Shown here: positions 9,042-17,523 of the stretch, piece after piece
How the letters are laid out: the number at the start of each line of letters is the position of its first letter
Numbering within the stretch: the stretch's first letter is position 1
Source: Shimia_B sp038525525
Lineage (GTDB): Bacteria > Pseudomonadota > Alphaproteobacteria > Rhodobacterales > Rhodobacteraceae
Assembly (NCBI GenBank): GCA_038525525.1
Contig: JBCBHO010000002.1
Location: 744,001 to 808,000 of the forward strand
DNA length: 64,000 bases
Direction: 5' to 3'
Notes under the pieces: model-generated
What the model was told of the DNA's origin: nothing
What the model saw: the letters and a program-made list of their open reading frames with translations, nothing else
Database searches by the model: none
Program-made: the position numbers and the translations under genes

Positions 9042-9214
9042 CAGAAGCCCACGGCAATGGTCACGGGCCCGGCGGTCGCACCAACGGCCCCATGCGTCGA
9101 GACGCCGCCAGACCCGATGCTGACCCCGGCATTTCCGAAGGGCGATACAGGCTCACCATCTGCGCCGCACGAGGCGACAGCGACAAGAGCCAGCACTGTA
9201 ATGATGCGCATCAT
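9041..9214 (-). CDS. small predicted lipoprotein coupled to argH
   Basis: A 57-residue peptide begins with a basic residue and hydrophobic stretch ending in a lipobox-like VASC at residues 13-16, so Cys16 would be lipidated and the mature peptide only about 42 residues. The rest is rich in Gly, Ser and Val (SIGSGGVST) and lacks a recognised domain. The ATG at 9214 overlaps the argH stop in an ATGA arrangement and the stop overlaps the DUF2834 start. Short lipoproteins beside argH are common in this group; function is unknown. Confidence 0.7.
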   Translation of the reverse strand: MMRIITVLALVAVASCGADGEPVSPFGNAGVSIGSGGVSTHGAVGATAGPVTIAVGF

Positions 9215-10608
9215 GTTTCCTGTTCCAAGCGATTCTTCCAAAGGTCGATCTGCGCGCGCACCTGCTCGGGCGCTGTCCCGCCGTAGGACATCCGCGAGGC
9301 CACGGACGCCTCGACCGTAAGAACAGTATAGACGTCCTCCGTGATCGCGCCATGGACCTCCTGCATTTGTGCGAGGCTGAGCTCGGGCAGGTCGATGCCC
9401 GCCGCCTCCGCCTTCGCCACGAGCGACCCGGTGACGTGATGCGCCTCCCGGAAGGGCATACCGAGGACGCGCACGAGCCAATCGGCGAGGTCGGTGGCGG
9501 TGGAGAACCCGCTCGCCGCTGCCGCGCGCAGGTTCTCCTTCTGCGGAGCCATGTCGCGCACCATCCCCTCCATCGCCGCCAGCGCGAGCATGAGGTTGTC
9601 GGCCGCGTCAAAAACCTGTTCCTTGTCCTCTTGCATGTCCTTTGAATAGGTCAGTGCGAGGCCCTTCATCACCGTCATGAGCGCCACGTTTGCCCCGAAG
9701 ATGCGTCCGATCTTGGCACGGATGAGCTCGGCTGCGTCCGGGTTCTTCTTCTGCGGCATGATCGAGGAACCGGTGGAAAAGCGATCCGACAGCTGCACGA
9801 AGCGAAACTGCGCGGAGGACCAGATGACGAGCTCCTCGGCGAGCCGCGACAGATGCATGGCGCAAATGCTGGCGGTCGACAGGAATTCCAGCGCAAAGTC
9901 CCTGTCGGCCACGGAATCGAGGGAATTCGCCGTGGGCCGGTCAAACGCGAGGGTCCGCGCTGTCATCTCCCTGTCGATGGGGAAGGACGTCCCCGCGAGC
10001 GCCGCCGCGCCCAGTGGGCATTCGTTCATGCGCGCCCGCGCGTCCCGGCACCGAGAGAGATCGCGCGAGAGCATCTCCACATAGGCCAGCATGTGATGGC
10101 CCCAGGTGACGGGCTGGGCTGTCTGGAGATGCGTGAAGCCGGGCATCACCCAATCCGCGCCCGCCTCGGCCTGTGCCACGAGGGCGCGTATCAGCGCCAG
10201 AAGCCCTGCATCGAGTGCATCGCATTGGTCGCGCACCCACATCCTGAAATCGAGCGCGACCTGATCATTGCGAGAGCGCGCCGTGTGGAGCCGCCCGGCT
10301 GGCGCCCCGATGAGCTCTGTCAGGCGTGCCTCCACATTCATATGAATATCTTCCAGAGCCGCGGAGAACTCGAATTCGCCCGTTTCAATCTCTGACAAGA
10401 CTGTGAGAAGCCCTGTCCCGATCGCCTCTGCGTCTTTAGGTTCCACGATGCCTGTCGCCGCCAACATGGCCGCGTGGGCCCGTGAGCCTGCGATGTCCTG
10501 CGCGGCGAGCCGCTGATCGAACCCGATCGAGGCATTAATCGCCTCCATGATCGCATCGGGTCCGGCGGCGAAACGCCCGCCCCACATCTTGTTTGCGGTG
10601 TCGGTCAT
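9211..10608 (-). CDS. argH: argininosuccinate lyase
   Basis: This enzyme cleaves argininosuccinate into arginine and fumarate, the last step of arginine synthesis. The 465-residue protein has the fumarase/aspartase superfamily signature GSSIMPQKKNPD, whose first Ser is the catalytic acid, and the AGFTHLQTAQPV-like block that holds the catalytic His region. ATG 10608 (MTDTANKMWGGRF) matches the family N-terminus. The divergent thioredoxin-like gene starts only 15 bp away, so each promoter must overlap the other gene or lie farther upstream. Confidence 0.96.
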   Translation of the reverse strand: MTDTANKMWGGRFAAGPDAIMEAINASIGFDQRLAAQDIAGSRAHAAMLAATGIVEPKDAEAIGTGLLTVLSEIETGEFEFSAALEDIHMNVEARLTELIGAPAGRLHTARSRNDQVALDFRMWVRDQCDALDAGLLALIRALVAQAEAGADWVMPGFTHLQTAQPVTWGHHMLAYVEMLSRDLSRCRDARARMNECPLGAAALAGTSFPIDREMTARTLAFDRPTANSLDSVADRDFALEFLSTASICAMHLSRLAEELVIWSSAQFRFVQLSDRFSTGSSIMPQKKNPDAAELIRAKIGRIFGANVALMTVMKGLALTYSKDMQEDKEQVFDAADNLMLALAAMEGMVRDMAPQKENLRAAAASGFSTATDLADWLVRVLGMPFREAHHVTGSLVAKAEAAGIDLPELSLAQMQEVHGAITEDVYTVLTVEASVASRMSYGGTAPEQVRAQIDLWKNRLEQET

Positions 10609-10623
10609 TTTGGAGAGGCTTTC

Positions 10624-11178
10624 ATGCGTCTGATCACTGCCGCCCTGCTCTATCTCGCCGCTGCGCTCAGCGCAAACGCCGGCGATTTGAACGCGATAGC
10701 CGACATGCGCGAGGGCGATATGCGCAAGCTCGTCTTCCACGAAGAGCCGCAGGAAACGTCCACGTCGGCCTTTTATTTGCCCGACGAGACGGAGCATTTC
10801 CTCAGCGCCTACGAGGGCAAATACGTGCTCGTGAACTTCTGGGCCACGTGGTGTGCGCCGTGCCGCAAGGAAATGCCCATGCTGTCGGAATTGCAGGCCG
10901 AATTCGGGGGTGATGCATTCGACGTCGTGACGATCGCCACGGGCCGAAATCCGGTGGAGGGCATGCGACAGTTCTTTGATGAAATCGAGGTCCACAATCT
11001 CCCGATGTATCGCGACCCGCGTCAGGCCGTCGCGCGTGACATGGCCGTTCTTGGGCTTCCCATTACCGTGATCATTAATCCGGAGGGCGAGGAAATCGCG
11101 CGTTTGCGAGGCGATGCGGACTGGGCGTCAGACAATGCGAAAGCGATTATTGACGCCCTCCTACAACCTACAGGCTGA
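10624..11178 (+). CDS. TlpA-family periplasmic thioredoxin
   Basis: The 184-residue protein has a signal peptide (about residues 1-19, cleaved after ANA) and a thioredoxin fold with the redox motif WCAPC, Cys77 and Cys80, in the context VNFWATWCAPCRKEMP typical of TlpA/ResA. The cis-Pro loop LGLPIT follows. It is expected to reduce disulfides in the periplasm, for example in cytochrome c or oxidase maturation. A GGAGAGG ribosome site precedes ATG 10624. Beside argH this gene is conserved in Rhodobacteraceae, where it is often labelled a TlpA-like reductase. Confidence 0.88.
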   Translation: MRLITAALLYLAAALSANAGDLNAIADMREGDMRKLVFHEEPQETSTSAFYLPDETEHFLSAYEGKYVLVNFWATWCAPCRKEMPMLSELQAEFGGDAFDVVTIATGRNPVEGMRQFFDEIEVHNLPMYRDPRQAVARDMAVLGLPITVIINPEGEEIARLRGDADWASDNAKAIIDALLQPTG

Positions 11179-11301
11179 AATAAGCCGACGGAGAGGCACG
11201 GACGGGCCCTTCGGAGAATTTTTTCCTTTCTTTTCTGCCAGCAGCCGCCTATTCGCTCTGTCAAATTGGGCGGCTCGCTCATTTTATGAAAGGAATAGTA
11301 A

Positions 11302-11613
11302 ATGGCTGTCGATCTCAGCAAAATGTCCAAGGCTGAATTGGTCAAACTCCGCAAAGATGTTGATAAGGCAATCGCGCAATTCGACGACCGCGCACGTCAG
11401 GAAGCGATGGCTGAGCTCGAGCGCAAAGCCAAGGAAATGGGTTTCACTCTTGCGGAGCTGACTGGCACGCAAAAGAAAGCAAAGACCAAGAATCCGCCGA
11501 AATATCGCAATCCTGCGGATGCCACCCAGACATGGACGGGCCGTGGACGTCAGCCGGAATGGATTAAAGCCGCGAAGGCAGCTGGCAAGAATATCGAGAA
11601 GTTTGCGATCTAG
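11302..11613 (+). CDS. H-NS family nucleoid-associated protein
   Basis: The 103-residue protein shows the two-part H-NS layout. A coiled-coil oligomerisation region spans about 1-50, and a C-terminal DNA-binding domain carries YRNPADATQTWTGRGRQP at about 68-85, the conserved core that enters the minor groove of AT-rich DNA. It should silence or organise horizontally acquired DNA. An AAAGGA ribosome site sits 7 nt before ATG 11302. The upstream leader is T-rich, unlike its surroundings. The gene is convergent with tag, the stops being adjacent. Confidence 0.9.
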   Translation: MAVDLSKMSKAELVKLRKDVDKAIAQFDDRARQEAMAELERKAKEMGFTLAELTGTQKKAKTKNPPKYRNPADATQTWTGRGRQPEWIKAAKAAGKNIEKFAI

Positions 11614-12189
11614 CTAGGACTTCTTCCGCGCCATCGCCGCCACGGGCCCGTGGCGGTGACAGGAGACAAGGTGGTTATTGAAGAGCCCGCACGCCTCCAT
11701 CCAGGCGTAGACGATCGTTGGTCCGCAGAAGGTAAACCCGCGCTTCTTGAGATCCTTGGAGATCTGGCGCGTCAATTCTGACTGCGTCGGCACCTCATCG
11801 AGCGTTCGGTAATTTCCCTGCACTGGCGCACCGCCGACATGGGCCCACATGAGCGCGGCGAAGTCTTCGGTGTCGAGAAAGACGCGCGCGCCCTTGATCG
11901 CGCCCTCGATCTTGCCGCGATGCCGGACAATTCCCGGGTTTCCAAGGAGCCGCTCCACGTCGGCCTCTCCCATACGCGCCACGCGCTCTGGATCGAACCC
12001 TTCGAACGCCTCTCGGAATGCGTCCCGCTTCTTGAGGATGGTGATCCAGCTCAGCCCCGCCTGAAAGCCGTCGAGCACGAGCTTTTCCCAGAGCGCCCGA
12101 CTATCATATTCCGGTACGCCCCATTCCTCGTCGTGGTACCGGATATAAATCTCGTCCTGTCCGACCCAGCCGCAGCGTTCGAGCTCCAT
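11614..12189 (-). CDS. tag: DNA-3-methyladenine glycosylase I
   Basis: Tag removes 3-methyladenine from alkylated DNA to start base excision repair. The 191-residue protein begins with the family block RCGWV and YHDEEWGVP. It keeps the four zinc ligands expected from E. coli Tag at Cys6, His19, His173 and Cys177 (HLVSC). The substrate-pocket helix GLSWITILKKR is intact. The length matches the family. It is divergent from the EAL gene. Confidence 0.94.
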   Translation of the reverse strand: MELERCGWVGQDEIYIRYHDEEWGVPEYDSRALWEKLVLDGFQAGLSWITILKKRDAFREAFEGFDPERVARMGEADVERLLGNPGIVRHRGKIEGAIKGARVFLDTEDFAALMWAHVGGAPVQGNYRTLDEVPTQSELTRQISKDLKKRGFTFCGPTIVYAWMEACGLFNNHLVSCHRHGPVAAMARKKS

Positions 12190-12260
12190 CTCCGCCCTTT
12201 TCCGTTTACCGGCAATTAGCTTTCGCCCGTCATACCCCGGTCAGGCCTGGGAGGCGACGC

Positions 12261-13097
12261 ATGGACAGCGAAAAAGCGCCAGAAGACATATTGGAGGATG
12301 AGGCGAGCGATCCCCTCACCACTGCCCTAGACGCGCGCGACGGTGGCGTTCTGGAGATGGTGAAAGACGCGCTGAATTCGAAGCGTGGCGTCCTCGCTTT
12401 TCAGCCGGTGATGCAGGCCATGGCACCGTCGGCGCCTGCCTTCTACGAAGGCCTAGTGCGCATTCTCGATGCGACTGGCCGCCCGATCCCCGCGCGCGAT
12501 TTCATTCACGAGGTCAAAGACAGCGAAACCGGCCGGGATATTGATTGTCTGGCGCTGGAGCTCGGGTTGAAAACGCTCGCGGAAGAGGAGGAGATCCGGC
12601 TTTCCATCAATATGTCTGCCCGCTCCATCGGATATGGCCGCTGGATGAAGACACTCGATGCTGGGCTCGCGCTCAACCCCACGAGCGCCGAACGGCTCAT
12701 TCTGGAGATCGAGGAAAAGAGCGCGATGACGATGCCAGAGCTCGTCACCTCTTTCATGCGCGATCTTCAGGGCCTGGGTATCTCCTTCGCCCTCGATGAT
12801 TTCGGAGCGGGTTATACGAGCTTTCGTCACCTGCGCAGCTTCATGTTCGATCTCATCAAGCTGGACGGGAAATTCACGAAAGACATTGCGCGCAACGTGG
12901 ACAATCAGGTCACCGTCGGCGCGATGCAGGCGGTCGCGCGGCATTTCGACATGTTCACCGTGGCGGGGTCGGTCGAATCAAAGGCTGACGCAGAAACCCT
13001 CACCGCGATGGGTATTGATTGCCTCCAGGGCTTCCATTTCGGCGCGCCATCTCTTTCCCCTCCCTGGCGTGAGCCCCCGGAACGGCGCCGAATATAG
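12261..13097 (+). CDS. EAL-domain protein, probably catalytically impaired
   Basis: The 278-residue protein is almost entirely an EAL (cyclic-di-GMP phosphodiesterase) domain without a visible sensor or GGDEF domain. Conserved residues present are Glu63 (EGLVR), Asn117, Glu149/Glu151, Asp179-Asp180 (DDFG), Lys200 and Gln256. The loop normally reading AEGVE is AGSVE at 235-239, so the first Glu, a metal/catalytic residue, is Gly236. It may therefore bind c-di-GMP without hydrolysing it, or be weakly active. The start at ATG 12261 leaves an acidic 25-residue leader. Confidence 0.85.
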   Translation: MDSEKAPEDILEDEASDPLTTALDARDGGVLEMVKDALNSKRGVLAFQPVMQAMAPSAPAFYEGLVRILDATGRPIPARDFIHEVKDSETGRDIDCLALELGLKTLAEEEEIRLSINMSARSIGYGRWMKTLDAGLALNPTSAERLILEIEEKSAMTMPELVTSFMRDLQGLGISFALDDFGAGYTSFRHLRSFMFDLIKLDGKFTKDIARNVDNQVTVGAMQAVARHFDMFTVAGSVESKADAETLTAMGIDCLQGFHFGAPSLSPPWREPPERRRI

Positions 13098-13285
13098 CCC
13101 CGCACTCGCGCGCCATGCTTTGCGCGCAACCCGGAAATGCCCTCCTCTGACCATGTTAGCGCGCACGTCGCGTTGCGTTGTGCCCGTGGGTAACTTACCA
13201 CCGAGCCAACTGACGGGGCGGTGCCCCTCGTGCGAACGGGCCCCCGCGCTGTCTGACGAGACGCAAAGAGAGGAGTCCCTCAACC

Positions 13286-14461
13286 ATGACCAACGTCGTC
13301 ATCGCCTCAGCCGCCCGCACTGCCGTGGGCTCATTCGGAGGCAGCTTCGCCAACACCCCGGCCCACGATCTCGGCGCCGCCGTGCTCGAAGAGCTCGTGG
13401 CCCGTGCCGGGATCGAGAAAGGCGAGGTGTCCGAGACGATCCTCGGCCAGGTCCTCACCGCGGCCCAGGGACAGAACCCGGCGCGCCAGGCCCACATCAA
13501 CGCGGGCCTGCCCAAGGAAAGCGCCGCATGGTCGATCAATCAGGTATGCGGGTCAGGTCTCCGCGCCGTGGCACTCGCGGCTCAACACATCCAGCTGGGC
13601 GATGCAGATATCGTCGCGGCAGGCGGCCAGGAGAACATGACGCTCTCTCCCCACGCCGCGCACCTTCGCGCCGGGCACAAGATGGGCGATGTCAGCTACA
13701 TCGACACGATGATCCGCGACGGCCTCTGGGACGCCTTCAACGGCTACCACATGGGCCAGACCGCCGAGAACGTGGCCGAGCAATGGCAGATCAGCCGCGA
13801 AACGCAGGACGAATTCGCGCTGGCCTCCCAGAACAAGGCCGAGGCCGCCCAGAAGGCCGGCAAATTCGATGACGAGGTCGTGGCGTTCACCGTGAAGACC
13901 CGCAAGGGCGACATCGTCGTCGATAAGGATGAATACATCCGCCACGGCGCCACGATCGAAGGGATGCAAAAGCTGCGCCCCGCCTTCGCCCGCGATGGTT
14001 CGGTCACGGCTGCCAACGCATCCGGCCTCAATGACGGCGCGGCGGGCGCCCTGTTGATGAGCGCCGAAGAGGCGGAGAAGCGGGGCATCGAGCCCCTCGC
14101 GCGGATCGCGTCCTACGCAACGGCGGGCCTCGATCCCTCCATCATGGGCGTCGGCCCGATCCATGCGTCCCGGAAGGCGCTCGAGAAAGCGGGCTGGAAG
14201 CCTGAGGATCTCGACCTCGTGGAGGCCAATGAGGCCTTTGCAGCGCAGGCCTGCGCCGTGAACAAGGACATGGGCTGGGATCCGGCGATCGTAAACGTGA
14301 ATGGCGGCGCCATCGCCATCGGCCATCCGATCGGCGCGTCCGGCGCTCGCATACTGAATACGCTGCTCTTCGAGATGAAGCGTCGGGACGCCAAGAAAGG
14401 CCTCGCGACGCTCTGCATCGGCGGCGGCATGGGCGTCGCCATGTGCTTGGAGCGCGACTAA
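13286..14461 (+). CDS. phaA: acetyl-CoA acetyltransferase (beta-ketothiolase)
   Basis: PhaA condenses two acetyl-CoA into acetoacetyl-CoA, the first step of polyhydroxybutyrate synthesis and also usable for acetoacetate degradation. The 391-residue protein carries the thiolase triad: acyl-accepting Cys88 (NQVCGSGL), His347 (GHPIGASG) and Cys377 (CIGGGMG). phaB follows 81 nt downstream on the same strand. GAGAGGAG lies upstream of ATG 13286 as the ribosome site. No synthase gene phaC is in the window. Confidence 0.95.
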   Translation: MTNVVIASAARTAVGSFGGSFANTPAHDLGAAVLEELVARAGIEKGEVSETILGQVLTAAQGQNPARQAHINAGLPKESAAWSINQVCGSGLRAVALAAQHIQLGDADIVAAGGQENMTLSPHAAHLRAGHKMGDVSYIDTMIRDGLWDAFNGYHMGQTAENVAEQWQISRETQDEFALASQNKAEAAQKAGKFDDEVVAFTVKTRKGDIVVDKDEYIRHGATIEGMQKLRPAFARDGSVTAANASGLNDGAAGALLMSAEEAEKRGIEPLARIASYATAGLDPSIMGVGPIHASRKALEKAGWKPEDLDLVEANEAFAAQACAVNKDMGWDPAIVNVNGGAIAIGHPIGASGARILNTLLFEMKRRDAKKGLATLCIGGGMGVAMCLERD

Positions 14462-14542
14462 TCACACATCGTGCGCGCAATATTGTTGCGCGCACAACCC
14501 CTCAGGGCTAACAAACTTCAAAACACTATCGGGAGGACACAC

Positions 14543-15265
14543 ATGTCCCGCATCGCACTCGTCACCGGCGGCAGCCGCGGCATCGGCGCAGCCATCTCCA
14601 AGGAACTGAAGGCGCAGGGCTATGCAGTCGCGGCGACCTATGCCGGCAACGACCAGGCTGCCGCCCAGTTCTCTGAGGAGACGGGCATCAAGACCTACAA
14701 GTGGAACGTCGCGGACTATGACAGCTCCAAGGCGGGGATTGAGCAGGTGGAGGCCGATCTCGGCCCCATCGACACTGTCGTGGCCAATGCGGGCATCACC
14801 CGCGACGCACCCTTCCACAAGATGACGCCCGAGAAGTGGCACGAGGTCATCGACACGAACCTCACCGGGGTCTTCAACACCATCCACCCCGTCTGGCCCG
14901 GCATGCGCGAGCGCAAGTTCGGCCGCGTGATCGTCATCTCCTCGATCAACGGCCAGAAAGGGCAATTCGGTCAGGTGAACTACGCGGCGACGAAGGCCGG
15001 CGATCTCGGCATCGTCAAGAGCCTAGCGCAGGAAGGTGCTCGGGCTGGTATCACGGCGAACGCGATCTGCCCCGGCTACATCGCCACGGAGATGGTGATG
15101 GCGATCGACGAGGCGATCCGTGACAAGATCATCGCCGGCATCCCTGCAGGCCGGCTAGGGGAACCCGAGGAAATCGCGAAGTGCGTCGCCTTCCTCGCAT
15201 CCGAGGACAGCGGCTTCATCAACGGTTCGACGATTTCCGCCAACGGTGCGCAATTCTTCGTCTGA
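14543..15265 (+). CDS. phaB: acetoacetyl-CoA reductase
   Basis: PhaB is the NADPH-dependent reductase that makes (R)-3-hydroxybutyryl-CoA for polyhydroxybutyrate. The 240-residue short-chain dehydrogenase shows the Rossmann motif TGGSRGIG at 8-15, the NAG block, and Ser134, Tyr147 and Lys151 (YAATK) as the catalytic set. The start at ATG 14543 follows a GGGAGGA ribosome site; an earlier in-frame start at 14471 lies in the spacer behind phaA and is not needed. The adjacent phaA supports the assignment over a FabG. Confidence 0.94.
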   Translation: MSRIALVTGGSRGIGAAISKELKAQGYAVAATYAGNDQAAAQFSEETGIKTYKWNVADYDSSKAGIEQVEADLGPIDTVVANAGITRDAPFHKMTPEKWHEVIDTNLTGVFNTIHPVWPGMRERKFGRVIVISSINGQKGQFGQVNYAATKAGDLGIVKSLAQEGARAGITANAICPGYIATEMVMAIDEAIRDKIIAGIPAGRLGEPEEIAKCVAFLASEDSGFINGSTISANGAQFFV

Positions 15266-15269
15266 TTGC

Positions 15270-15300
15270 AAAAAGGGCCGCCCTTTGTCGGGGCGGCCCT
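15270..15300 (-). terminator. intrinsic terminator (minus strand) shared at convergent gene ends
   Basis: A perfect 10-bp stem (15274-15283 with 15291-15300) encloses a 7-nt loop. On the minus strand it is followed by five T, giving a classical terminator for the 47-aa gene. In the phaB direction the stem lacks a T tract, so it would work less well that way. Confidence 0.75.
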
Positions 15301-15324
15301 CGCTACTGTTCGGTCACGCGGCTG

Positions 15325-15468
15325 CTAGGCAGCTGAGGCGACCGGAGCAGGTCTTCCGGAAAAGAATGACTTGATCCATTCCACCCCCGCCGCGAAGGCG
15401 GCGGCGCGCTCAGCATGGGCGCGTGCGATTGCGTCACGATGGGCTTCTGTTGTGGCAACTTCGAACAT
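15325..15468 (-). CDS. small 47-aa protein divergent from a LysR regulator
   Basis: A 47-residue peptide starts MFEVATTEAHRD at ATG 15468, with AAAGGA as ribosome site 7 nt upstream. It has a charged, Ala-rich N-terminal helix and the tail WIKSFFSGRP. I recognise no domain; short DUF1127-like or RSP_7527-like peptides of Rhodobacteraceae are a possible parallel. A candidate promoter, an upstream LysR-type box and a strong terminator frame it, which supports a real gene. An in-frame start farther upstream would overlap the promoter and is rejected. Confidence 0.65.
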   Translation of the reverse strand: MFEVATTEAHRDAIARAHAERAAAFAAGVEWIKSFFSGRPAPVASAA

Positions 15469-15508
15469 GGCGGGGTCCTTTCGGGTCGGTGTCTGTCGTC
15501 TTGAATTG

Positions 15509-15537
15509 AATATGGAAGCGCCATCGCCCTCGAACAA
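15509..15537 (-). promoter_or_regulatory. candidate sigma70 promoter of the 47-aa gene
   Basis: Read on the minus strand, TTGTTC (15537-15532) and CATATT (15514-15509) are separated by exactly 17 nt. Transcription would begin near 15502, giving a leader of about 34 nt before ATG 15468. Confidence 0.5.
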
Positions 15538-15559
15538 ACGAGACTTGTGAGCCCCTCAA

Positions 15560-15574
15560 TTAAGCTATACTTAA
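15560..15574. promoter_or_regulatory. LysR-type T-N11-A operator dyad
   Basis: TTAAG-CTATA-CTTAA is a 15-bp dyad containing a T-N11-A palindrome (15561-15573), the hallmark of LysR-type regulator sites. Its centre lies about 65 bp upstream of the predicted start of the divergent 47-aa transcript, the usual recognition-site position. It also lies just before the regulator's own ATG, allowing autorepression. Confidence 0.55.
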
Positions 15575-15579
15575 CTGAT

Positions 15580-16515
15580 ATGTCGGACCGCCTTCCACCG
15601 CTCACCGCCTTGCGTGCCTTCGAGGCCGCCGCTCGGCACATGTCTTTTGCGAAGGCGGCCGAAGAGCTCAGCGTGACCCCCGCGGCCCTATCCTTCCAGA
15701 TCAAGAGCTTGGAAGAGCACTTGGGCGAGCCCGTATTTCGCCGCCTGAACCGCGCAGTGGAGCTCACGGAGGCAGGCCGCGCGCTCGCTCCGGGTTGCTC
15801 TGACGGGTTCGCAGCGTTGCAAGGGGCCTGGCGCGCAGTCCGCCGCCTCTCGGATCAGACAAATCTAACTGTCACCGCTGGCCCAGCCTTCACCGCGAAA
15901 TGGCTTGCCCCGCGGCTTTTCGACTTTGCTCAAGCCCATCCAGAGATCGAGCTGCGCTTTTCCGCATCCTTGCGCATGATGGACTTCAACCGTGACGGCG
16001 TGGATGTGGCGATCCGCTTTGGCCTCGGCCCGGATGAGGGGCTTTTCTCGATGCCCATGGCCTCGGAATGGGTGACGCCCGTGATGCTGCCGGAACTGGC
16101 GCAGCGCTATCACACGCCAGAAAGCCTTCGGGATGCGCCGTTGATCACGGATCTTTCCATCGATTTCCTCGATCCCAATCCGGACTGGGCGGCATGGTTT
16201 CGCGCGGCCGGCGTCGTCGCGCCGGACGAGATACACGGCCCCAAGTTCAGCCAGGCGGACCATGCCGTCGACGCAGCCCTCGCCGGCGTGGGGGTTGTCC
16301 TCGGGCGCCGCGCCCTCTGCATCAAGGACATTGCCGAGGGCCGTCTTGTTGCGCCCTACAAGATCGCGCTCTCCACCGGCGCGCGGTTCCGCTTCCTCTG
16401 CCCCGAAGGCCTCGAGAACAGACCGCAGATCAAGGCATTCCGTGACTGGATGCTCGCTGAGATCGAAAAAACCCGCGACGTGGCCGAAAGCTTCGACGTG
16501 CGCGAGATCGCGTGA
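15580..16515 (+). CDS. LysR-family transcriptional regulator, GcvA-like
   Basis: The 311-residue protein has an N-terminal winged helix-turn-helix (about 8-65, with LRAFEAAARHMSFAKAAEEL) and a type-2 periplasmic-binding-protein effector domain (about 90-300). The RHMSFAKAAEELSVTPAALS block and a DFNRDGVDVAIRFG stretch place it near the GcvA/AmpR branch. The effector is unknown. ATG 15580 directly follows the T-N11-A dyad. Its stop overlaps the GTG of the downstream exporter, hinting that it may regulate both neighbours. Confidence 0.88.
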   Translation: MSDRLPPLTALRAFEAAARHMSFAKAAEELSVTPAALSFQIKSLEEHLGEPVFRRLNRAVELTEAGRALAPGCSDGFAALQGAWRAVRRLSDQTNLTVTAGPAFTAKWLAPRLFDFAQAHPEIELRFSASLRMMDFNRDGVDVAIRFGLGPDEGLFSMPMASEWVTPVMLPELAQRYHTPESLRDAPLITDLSIDFLDPNPDWAAWFRAAGVVAPDEIHGPKFSQADHAVDAALAGVGVVLGRRALCIKDIAEGRLVAPYKIALSTGARFRFLCPEGLENRPQIKAFRDWMLAEIEKTRDVAESFDVREIA

Positions 16516-17369
16516 GCCGGGCCACGGCGCTGGGATCCGGCGCGATCCTCCTTTGGTCGCTCCTGGCGCTCTTCACCGTGGGCGCGTCGGATGTGCCGCC
16601 CCTGATGCTCAATGCGCTGTGCTTTTCGATCGCAACGGTCATTGGCACCGCCTGGATCACGGCCACGGGCAGTTGGGGACAGCTTCGCGGGATACCTCCG
16701 GCGGCCTATGCCGTGGGCGTCACCGGGCTTGCGGGCTACCACCTCCTCTATTTTCTCGCGCTGCGGAATGCACCTGCGGCGGAGGCTGGCCTCATTGCCT
16801 ATTTGTGGCCTCTCCTGATCGTACTTCTGTCCGGGCTTTTGCCCGGAGAACGCCTGCGCAGCGGCCACATCCTGGGAGCGGCAGCGGGCTTTGCAGGCGT
16901 GGCCCTCCTTGTCGGCGTGCGTGGCTTTACCGATGCAAGCGCGCTTCCCGGATACCTTCTCGCGCTGGCCTGCGCCTTCGCTTGGGCAGGCTATTCCGTG
17001 CTGTCGCGCCGCTTTGGGGCGGTGCCCACCGCGGCAGTCACGATCTTCTGCGCGGCCGCCGCCGCGCTCTCTGCCGTGGGCTCCGCGCTCTTCGAGGCCC
17101 CCGCATGGCCGGAGCCTGGCGCATGGCGCGCCATCATTGCCCTTGGCCTCGGCCCCATCGGGCTGGCATTCTTTCTATGGGATGTCGGGATGAAGAGGGG
17201 AGATATCCAGCTACTCGGCGTGCTCAGCTACGGCGCGCCGCTGCTCTCAACCCTCATTCTCATATTGGCGGGGGTGGCTGAGCCCACTCCCGCCCTCCTC
17301 TCGGCGGCCATTCTCATCACGGGAGGTGCCGCAATCGCAGCCCGCGCGGGGCGGCGCGCTAACTCGTAA
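16512..17369 (+). CDS. EamA/DMT-superfamily transporter (YddG-like)
   Basis: The 285-residue protein has about ten membrane helices in two repeated EamA halves, the drug/metabolite transporter fold. The FALRNAPAAEAGLIAYLWPL-type region in helix 3-4 is typical of the branch containing the aromatic amino acid exporter YddG. It probably exports amino acids or related metabolites. It begins at a GTG overlapping the lysR stop by 4 nt, and its last 11 nt overlap the convergent ydcH-like gene. Confidence 0.85.
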   Translation: MSRATALGSGAILLWSLLALFTVGASDVPPLMLNALCFSIATVIGTAWITATGSWGQLRGIPPAAYAVGVTGLAGYHLLYFLALRNAPAAEAGLIAYLWPLLIVLLSGLLPGERLRSGHILGAAAGFAGVALLVGVRGFTDASALPGYLLALACAFAWAGYSVLSRRFGAVPTAAVTIFCAAAAALSAVGSALFEAPAWPEPGAWRAIIALGLGPIGLAFFLWDVGMKRGDIQLLGVLSYGAPLLSTLILILAGVAEPTPALLSAAILITGGAAIAARAGRRANS

Positions 17370-17523
17370 GTCGTTCAATCTCCTGTTTGAGTTGAAGCTT
17401 TTGCTTCTTGAGCTTCTTGACCTCCAGCGTGTCGATACCGGGCGCACGCTGGGCCGTCTCGACAGCCTCTGCAAGAGTTGCGTGTTTCCGCTTCAGCTCC
17501 ACCAGGTGGGAATTCAAGCTCAT
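17359..17523 (-). CDS. YdcH / DUF465 family small protein
   Basis: The 54-residue peptide MSLNSHLVELKRKH... ends in a Lys-rich coiled segment (VKKLKKQKLQLKQEI), the pattern of the DUF465 (YdcH) family, small helical-hairpin proteins of unknown function widespread in proteobacteria. ATG 17523 follows an AAAGGAGAT ribosome site. It overlaps the end of the exporter gene on the other strand by 11 nt. Confidence 0.85.
   Translation of the reverse strand: MSLNSHLVELKRKHATLAEAVETAQRAPGIDTLEVKKLKKQKLQLKQEIERLTS

Noticed and set aside
11178..11301. GGGCCC and T-rich stretch after the thioredoxin gene as a terminator
   Set aside because: No stem longer than about 5 bp precedes the T run; it may belong to the H-NS leader instead.
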